From Saccharomycopsis malanga (taxonomy: Eukaryota; Ascomycota; Saccharomycetes; Ascoideales; Saccharomycopsidaceae), in the NCBI GenBank assembly GCA_004014935.1, contig CP025322.1:2294001-2358000 (forward strand): 64,000 nucleotides of DNA, written 5' to 3'. Numbering within the stretch: position 1 is the stretch's first letter; each line of letters starts with the position of its first letter. Below are positions 58,834-64,000 of the stretch, one piece after another. A program made the position numbers and the translations under genes. The notes beneath the pieces were generated by a model. The model made no database searches, was not told the origin of the DNA, and worked only from the letters and a program-made list of their open reading frames with translations.

Positions 58834-58864
58834 CAAACCATAATATTGACTAAACGTATATACA

Positions 58865-59857
58865 CTAAAAACCGCCCATCATTTGCTGCAAAAAGTTCAT
58901 CTGTTTCTGCACCTGGATGTTGAAATAGAGAGAGCCGATTTTATTGACGGCGGCAGTCAAGTCAGTGTCTTTGATATCAGCAGCATAGGCGGATTTTAAC
59001 TTGAGAAACAAATCCTTATTGTTTGTTTGAATGGTAAGAGTGACCAACTGAAGAAAGTTCAAGATGGGAAGATGATCAAACATGTAAATTTTGAAGAAAT
59101 CGTCGGCTTTAACGTCCTTATATGGAAGAGTTTCTACAGTGAACTGTTTATAGAATAATCGGAAGAAATCGTCAACAAACAGCTTTGCAGCCTTGATATT
59201 CTTCAAGATCAAATAGTTGACTACGGGGAACGACACTAAATACGCTAAATCGTCTGGTGTTTGGCTGTCCATGTACCAATCCCAGATCAATTCTACAAGG
59301 GGCTTGTAAGAATGGTTTGTTCCCAACACTAAATGATGTGCTGCGCTTCTGAAGTTTTCTGTCAACGCATCAGGAGCCTCTCCAAGCATTTTGGACACGT
59401 TCAAATACTTGGATCCTAAAATGTCGTGGAGCTGAGGATCTCCAAAGTGATACTCGCTGTATTTACAGGACCAACTGATGATTTCCAGGTCAATCTTCTT
59501 GAAACTGAGTTCCTCGGCCGGGAATTTTGTCAAAATAGTGCTTATTTTGCCTACAAGTGGTTTTGTCGATTCTATTTCATGAGTTTTAAGCATCTCTACC
59601 AAATAAAACACTAAATCTGCAGCTGAAGCATACTGTTCTGCATCAATGAGAATCAACGATCCATAGTAGACCAAATCAACTGCATGATCAACCTGCTGCT
59701 TCGATTTTGAAGCTCTACTGATCAATGATCGAAGAGTTTGGTGCGCTTCATAGTAATCTTTACTTGCCACCTTGGCCCTAAACCGCTCAATAGTTCTCTG
59801 GAGCTTTGGATTGCTCGATTTGATACTCGACGAAATGCTCTCCGCCTGCTCCGACAT
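58865..59857 (-). CDS. GET4: Get4, tail-anchored protein targeting factor
   Basis: 330 aa from ATG 59857 (MSEQAESISSSIKSSNPKLQ); S. cerevisiae Get4 is 312 aa. It is all-helical with TPR-like repeats: KDYYEAHQTLRSLISRASKS, DLVYYGSLILIDAEQYASAA, FRSAAHHLVLGTNH, and the C-terminal LQLVTLTIQTNNKDLF followed by MNFLQQMMGGF. Get4 with Get5 bridges Sgt2 to Get3 so that tail-anchored proteins reach the ER membrane. An upstream extension in frame uses only a TTG and is unlikely. Divergent from the WDR70-like gene. Confidence 0.93.
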   Translation of the reverse strand: MSEQAESISSSIKSSNPKLQRTIERFRAKVASKDYYEAHQTLRSLISRASKSKQQVDHAVDLVYYGSLILIDAEQYASAADLVFYLVEMLKTHEIESTKPLVGKISTILTKFPAEELSFKKIDLEIISWSCKYSEYHFGDPQLHDILGSKYLNVSKMLGEAPDALTENFRSAAHHLVLGTNHSYKPLVELIWDWYMDSQTPDDLAYLVSFPVVNYLILKNIKAAKLFVDDFFRLFYKQFTVETLPYKDVKADDFFKIYMFDHLPILNFLQLVTLTIQTNNKDLFLKLKSAYAADIKDTDLTAAVNKIGSLYFNIQVQKQMNFLQQMMGGF

Positions 59858-60456
59858 GATGCGCCAAACCTTTGAAAAATTAATCAATTGCTGCTGGTTA
59901 CGATTTGATAAATCGCTTTCTTATTCTTACTATATCAACAACTTAACACCTCTTCTTAGACTATATAGAATATACCCATCCGTACACCGTTCCGTACACC
60001 CACCCGTACATCAGACTCATAAATATCCTAAGATTTAAACAAACCAGGTAATTTCTTGTTTGTTTTTTTGCAACTGCTAATACACCTTTAGCATTAGATT
60101 ATACTGCAAAACTACCAAATCCATCAGTCCACTGTTGCCAAACTTGCCCTTTCATCAATAACGTGTATGCACCGTCCTGCATGAATACGCACGCGTCACA
60201 TTGCGCACGTGCCCTTTACCAAGATGGTAACAATAACAATGTGAATAACCGTCAGAATTAGCAGCTTTTATTTTAATTTGGCAGTCGGATAGAAGTTTAG
60301 CTTAGGGGTTTCTATTTGCACTGTAGCCAATTCCTAAAAACCATTCCAATGGACCATTTCAATGGACGCATTGCATAATTTGGCTGTCCGGGTAACCGCG
60401 GTTTATACAAGGCAAATTCAACATGAGCAACTGGTAGATGTAGTAATGTTGATTAA
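59858..60456. promoter_or_regulatory. Divergent promoter GET4/WDR70-like
   Basis: A CCGGGTAA Reb1-type site lies at 60388-60395, about 60 bp before the WDR70-like start. GCACGTGCCC lies near 60207. There are tandem CCGTACACC/CCGTACATC words at 59980-60012. No gene seen. Confidence 0.4.
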
Positions 60457-61866
60457 ATGGCCAGAAAAGGGATGGAATTACCTAAAGAGTTTGGGCAAAG
60501 AAAGCTGGCAGACACGCGTGCTGTTTTCAGTAACCAGTTCCGGCGGTTTCGGAGACCGGAATATGCTTTGTATCTTGAGAAAAAGCAATCGCAAGAGGTG
60601 CTACAAAAACGCGAAATTGCAAGCAAAACCAGTAGTGAAAGTGAGTATTCTGACTCTGATGAGGAAGGAGACGCCGAGGGGACAGTGTATGAAGAAGTCC
60701 CGGTGTCACATGTGGCGAAACTAGACGTAAACCGCGATAATAAAGCGGAACATGATTTTACAAAGAATCCCAAGCAGATCAACTCTATTGCGTCCAATGA
60801 CAGTGGCACTGCGTTTGCTGTGGGGCTCAACGCTTCAGTTTATAAAGTGTATCGTTTTGTAGACATAAACCCGAATGAGGAACACGTAAATGCCGGAAAC
60901 TCGTATGAATTGTATGCAAACTGCATCATCCGTAAAGTTGCCTACCAGCCCCGAAGCAGCAACTTTCTCTGCGTGAGTAACAACCCACGGTTCAGATTGG
61001 TGCATGGGGACTCTTTGGGACCGGAGGAGTCGACTGATTTCCGGGCAGGCGACCGGTATATTCACGACTTGCGCACCACTACAGGCCATGTCGCGGGAAT
61101 CAACGACTGTAGCTTCGACTCCCAGCGGCCCAGCCGGCTTGCCACTGCTTCTGATGACGGCTGTGTGCGGCTCTGGGACAGCGAGACCTACGGAAAGCTG
61201 CGCCGGTCAACAGACACCATAGTGATAGCAAATAGACACGAGCAGGCGTCCCGCGCAAGAACACATGTTAACAAAGTCTTGCACTGCAACAGAAACGCCA
61301 ATTCAGCATTGAAAACGTCCCTTATCACTGCAGATTCGAATCTCGATCTCAATATATGGGACACCCTGGCAAAAACTCGCGTTCCAGTACTTGGTCTTGC
61401 CAACATCGCCGACGCACCAATCACAGGTCTAACTCTCGCCAACATCAACCCACACCATCTCCTCGCCCGTTCGCTTGACAACTCCCTCAAACTCTACGAT
61501 CTTCGACACTTTTCAGCCCCTGTAGTGGCCCGCACAGGCTTTTCCACTGTTGACTTTGCAGAATGCATCTTCAACCATAACGATAATTATATCGTCGCAG
61601 CAGACTCCAGTCAACTCCACATCTTGAATAGCTCCGACTTGAATACTGTGTCGGCCTTCAACACCCCAAATCCAGTAATTGCTCTACATCAAAACTACAA
61701 AATCAATCATTTATTTACAGGCGACCTCATTGGCTCATTATCCATCTATTTCAACGAATCAAACTCTTTCAACGGAATCATCCCAAACTTGGGCAGAAAA
61801 ATCATACCCAAAAGACCTAATCTGGAATTTATCGATCCATTCCATTACGAAAAGAAACAGAAATAA
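60457..61866 (+). CDS. WD40 protein, WDR70-like
   Basis: 469 aa. The N-terminal 80 residues are basic then acidic (SSESEYSDSDEEGDAEG). WD repeats span about 100-440; informative stretches are GDRYIHDLRTTTGHVAGIND, TASDDGCVRLWDSE, ADSNLDLNIWDTL and SLDNSLKLYDLRHF. These align by eye with human WDR70 (GDQYIVDMANTKGHTA, GGDDSLKLWDIRQF). WDR70 is linked to H2B ubiquitination and DNA-repair resection in fission yeast and humans. I do not recall a named S. cerevisiae counterpart, so no symbol is given. ATG 60457 is the first in frame; the alternative ATG six codons on is also possible. Confidence 0.8.
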   Translation: MARKGMELPKEFGQRKLADTRAVFSNQFRRFRRPEYALYLEKKQSQEVLQKREIASKTSSESEYSDSDEEGDAEGTVYEEVPVSHVAKLDVNRDNKAEHDFTKNPKQINSIASNDSGTAFAVGLNASVYKVYRFVDINPNEEHVNAGNSYELYANCIIRKVAYQPRSSNFLCVSNNPRFRLVHGDSLGPEESTDFRAGDRYIHDLRTTTGHVAGINDCSFDSQRPSRLATASDDGCVRLWDSETYGKLRRSTDTIVIANRHEQASRARTHVNKVLHCNRNANSALKTSLITADSNLDLNIWDTLAKTRVPVLGLANIADAPITGLTLANINPHHLLARSLDNSLKLYDLRHFSAPVVARTGFSTVDFAECIFNHNDNYIVAADSSQLHILNSSDLNTVSAFNTPNPVIALHQNYKINHLFTGDLIGSLSIYFNESNSFNGIIPNLGRKIIPKRPNLEFIDPFHYEKKQK

Positions 61867-62092
61867 TATTATCAACTCTACCTATTATTATTATTATAGT
61901 GATTATGTAATCATAGCACCAATGATTATGTAATTCTTATGTAACCATATAACACATGCTTAGTAATCATATACTTAGTAATCATGACTATAACTGATTA
62001 TGTAATATGCAATTGACAGGTGACAAGTGCATTCCATTCATGAACATAGATATATACATTAATCATAGCATTGGGCAAAACTTACATAATCC

Positions 62093-62692
62093 TCACTTGC
62101 TCTTCTCTTTCTTCTTTTGTTGAACGTTCCAATTGTATAGCCGGGCAGTGTTGACTTCCATTGTAGTGATATTTTCTCTGAGAAACATCGAGTCCTCCTC
62201 GGCGATCTTCAAATTCTTTTTAACAGTGCTCAACTTGTTGGTAAGCAACTCAATCGCTTCTTTTATAGGATACTCCATCATTATGTCTGCTCCTAACCAT
62301 AAATACACACTTTGGGTTGGTTCTATTACTGCTTGGCTGTACAATGTGTCATTGAGTTCATAGTTTGTATGCACGGGCTCCTGCAGCTTGTTTTTTTCGT
62401 CCAAAAACATGACCATTTCAAGCGATTTTTCAATGTCAGGAATCTTTGTTCGGTATGATGCTGCAGCATTGAGCTTTGATGTTTCCATAAACTTGTATTG
62501 CTGGAGACGCTCCTGAAACTTTTGCATCACGTTTTCAAAGTCTACCGTGCTTCTTATTACATCTTCCACCTTCTCCACGAACGGAGCTTGTGGAATTCCT
62601 CTAGGGTTCTTTTCAGTAGGTCTGCGGAGCTGTTAGTTGATGTACGGTGACGCGATGAAGACGCACACTTACTTGCTTAATATGTCGGCCAT
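62093..62692 (-). CDS. PAC10: Prefoldin subunit 3, spliced
   Basis: Exon 1 62692-62673 (MADILSK begins here), exon 2 62621-62093; 182 aa (199 in S. cerevisiae). The 51-base intron has GTAAGT, AACTAAC and GCAG. Joining gives SKPTEKNPRGIPQAPFVEKV, matching yeast Pac10 (TEKNARGIPQAPFIENV). The prefoldin alpha-type coiled coils flank LWLGADIMMEYPIKEAIELL, and the end TMEVNTARLYNWNV is strongly conserved. Prefoldin delivers unfolded actin and tubulin to the CCT chaperonin. Divergent from RPL18. Confidence 0.95.
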
Positions 62693-63037
62693 CGTTGTTC
62701 TTTGCTTATCATATATAGTGGTGATATACCGACCATAGTAAAACAGTTGATACTTGAATTACAGTGTCCGGGCTGCTAACCTGTGGCAGTGCACCTCTCG
62801 TGTGGCAGTGCGCTTCCTATGTGGCGGTGCTAACATAATAATCACAGGGTCCGCACGTGCATCTCAATAGGGCTATTATGTGACCATTATCGATTGAAAA
62901 TTGCACATGTGACAGTGAAAAAGTTTATGGCATCTGCAAGGCTTATTATGGTGGTGAAAATTGGTTAAAAAGAATTTCATTTCAGTATTGTATTATATTT
63001 CACTTGGGGAAACAGGGTAGAGACAAAATAATTGAAC
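62693..63037. promoter_or_regulatory. Divergent promoter PAC10/RPL18 with ribosomal composite motif
   Basis: On the minus strand AGCCCTAT (62874-62867), 7 bases, then CACGTGC (62859-62853). The order and gap are the same as at RPS16/RPL13. A repeated GTGGCAGTGC/GTGGCGGTGC word occurs at 62783-62830. Confidence 0.6.
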
Positions 63038-63922
63038 ATGGGTAGAGATCATTTCGTCAAACAACACGCTTCCAGTGGTCACCGTGAAGCTCCAAAGTCC
63101 AACAATGTCTATTTGAAATTGTTGGTTAAGCTTTATGCTTTTTTGGCTCGTACGTAATGTAATATCAAGAATAAGCAATTGTTATCAAGAAGTACAGGAC
63201 ATGCAGGAATATTGGGAAGGATTCTATAGCGAGTGAGCAGTATGGTGGGGTTTGGTGTCTGTTTTTATCAATTTTTATACATTTTTATCAACTATTATAT
63301 ATCAATGTTTACATATTTCATTGCAAAACCACCCTAACCTGCTGTTCACTTGCTGCTCCGCTATATCGAAAGATATACCGCGTTGAGCCATCTCGTTCTG
63401 CGAGTGCATTTTGTATACTTGATGAAATGTGCGATTTTGAGCAGAGTGAACATCATTACTAACAAACTTATAGGTAGAACCGATGCTCCATTCAACAAGG
63501 TCATCTTGAAATCTTTGTTCTTGTCCAAGATCAACAGACCTCCAGTGTCCATTTCCAGAATTGCCAGAGCTTTGGGTCAAAAGGGAGCTTCTGAGAAGAC
63601 CATTGTTGTTGTTGGTACCGTTACCGACGACAACAGACTTCTCGAATTCCCAAAGGCTACTGTTGCTGCTTTGAGATTCACTGCTGGTGCCAGAGCCAAG
63701 ATCTTGAAGGCTGGTGGAGAAACCATCACCTTGGACCAATTGGCTTTGAGAGCTCCAAAGGGTCAAAACACCTTGATCGTCAGAGGCCCAAGAAACGCCA
63801 GAGAGGCCGTTAGACACTTTGGTATGGGTCCACACAAACACAGAGCCCCAAGAATCTTGTCCAAGGGTAGAAAGTTTGAAAGAGCTAGAGGTAGAAGAAG
63901 ATCTAGAGGTTTCAAGGTCTAA
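63038..63922 (+). CDS. RPL18: 60S ribosomal protein L18 (eL18), spliced
   Basis: Exon 1 63038-63149, exon 2 63474-63922; 186 aa, the same as S. cerevisiae. Exon 1 gives [20 protein letters not shown] and ends in FLA plus one base; exon 2 continues [20 protein letters not shown]. The end is [18 protein letters not shown]. The 324-base intron has GTACGT and TACTAAC at 63457-63463, ten bases before the AG. Codon bias is strong. It lies at the right edge of the window; its 3' flank is cut. Confidence 0.96.
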
Positions 63923-64000
63923 GCTTTTTGAGTTTGTCCTATCTTTTAGTCATTTGTACAAATTAATTCATAATTGTTTGTTCTTATTACTTATTTGTAT

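Overview
The window is nuclear DNA of a budding yeast (Saccharomycotina). Its genes are close matches to yeast proteins (Ncr1, Rim101, Orm2, Ost5, Ssh4, Dnf3, Get4, Pac10, Ddp1, Sip5, a Wsc sensor and four ribosomal proteins). Its introns have yeast signals (GTATGT; TACTAAC lying 7 to 10 bases before AG). I cannot place the genus. I recognise 19 protein genes, six with one intron each. They fill only about 40% of the sequence, which is low for a yeast.

Layout, left to right: SIP5; RPP1; RPS16 and RPL13 on a shared divergent promoter; a coiled-coil gene of unknown function; NCR1 (sterol transport); a long, charged CRP1/MDG1-like gene; a WSC wall-stress sensor; OST5 and RIM101 (divergent); ORM; an Asn/Lys/Ser-rich unknown gene; SSH4 and DNF3 (divergent); DDP1; GET4 and a WDR70-like gene (divergent); PAC10 and RPL18 (divergent). 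Several products act at membranes: sterol export (Ncr1), sphingolipid control (Orm), a P4 flippase (Dnf3), Rsp5-adaptor sorting (Ssh4), tail-anchored protein targeting (Get4) and N-glycosylation (Ost5). The genes are not clustered in a way that implies co-regulation. The exception is the ribosomal protein genes, whose three promoter regions share the composite motif AGCCCTAT-N7-CACRTGC with the same 7-base gap.

The main surprise lies between the genes. Two dispersed, non-coding families look like tRNA-derived SINEs. Family A (about 30 full or partial copies, up to about 300 bp) has an A box (TGGCTCAGTGG), a B box (GGTTCGATTCC in the best copies), a conserved 3' end (TGTACTGGGCTTGAAATATA) and an (ATT)n tail. 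One copy has 15-bp and another 12-bp perfect target-site duplications. Family B (nine copies, up to about 1 kb) starts with a D-arm like tRNA-Asn/Thr (TGGCCAAGTTGGTTGAGGCA). Some family A copies have a 40-bp internal module amplified between the A and B boxes, and one is joined to an (ATT)83 tract. No LINE that could mobilise them is in the window.

Other non-genic structure: a fossil Ty3/gypsy-like element with SINEs inside it, and scattered LTR-like fossils; three 168-bp tandem repeats each centred on TCACGTGA; minisatellites of 10, 10 and 20 bp; a third short dispersed motif (AAGGGGTTAATCAGGC core); and a TGCAT cluster after DNF3. All family assignments were made by eye from the sequence, without database searches.
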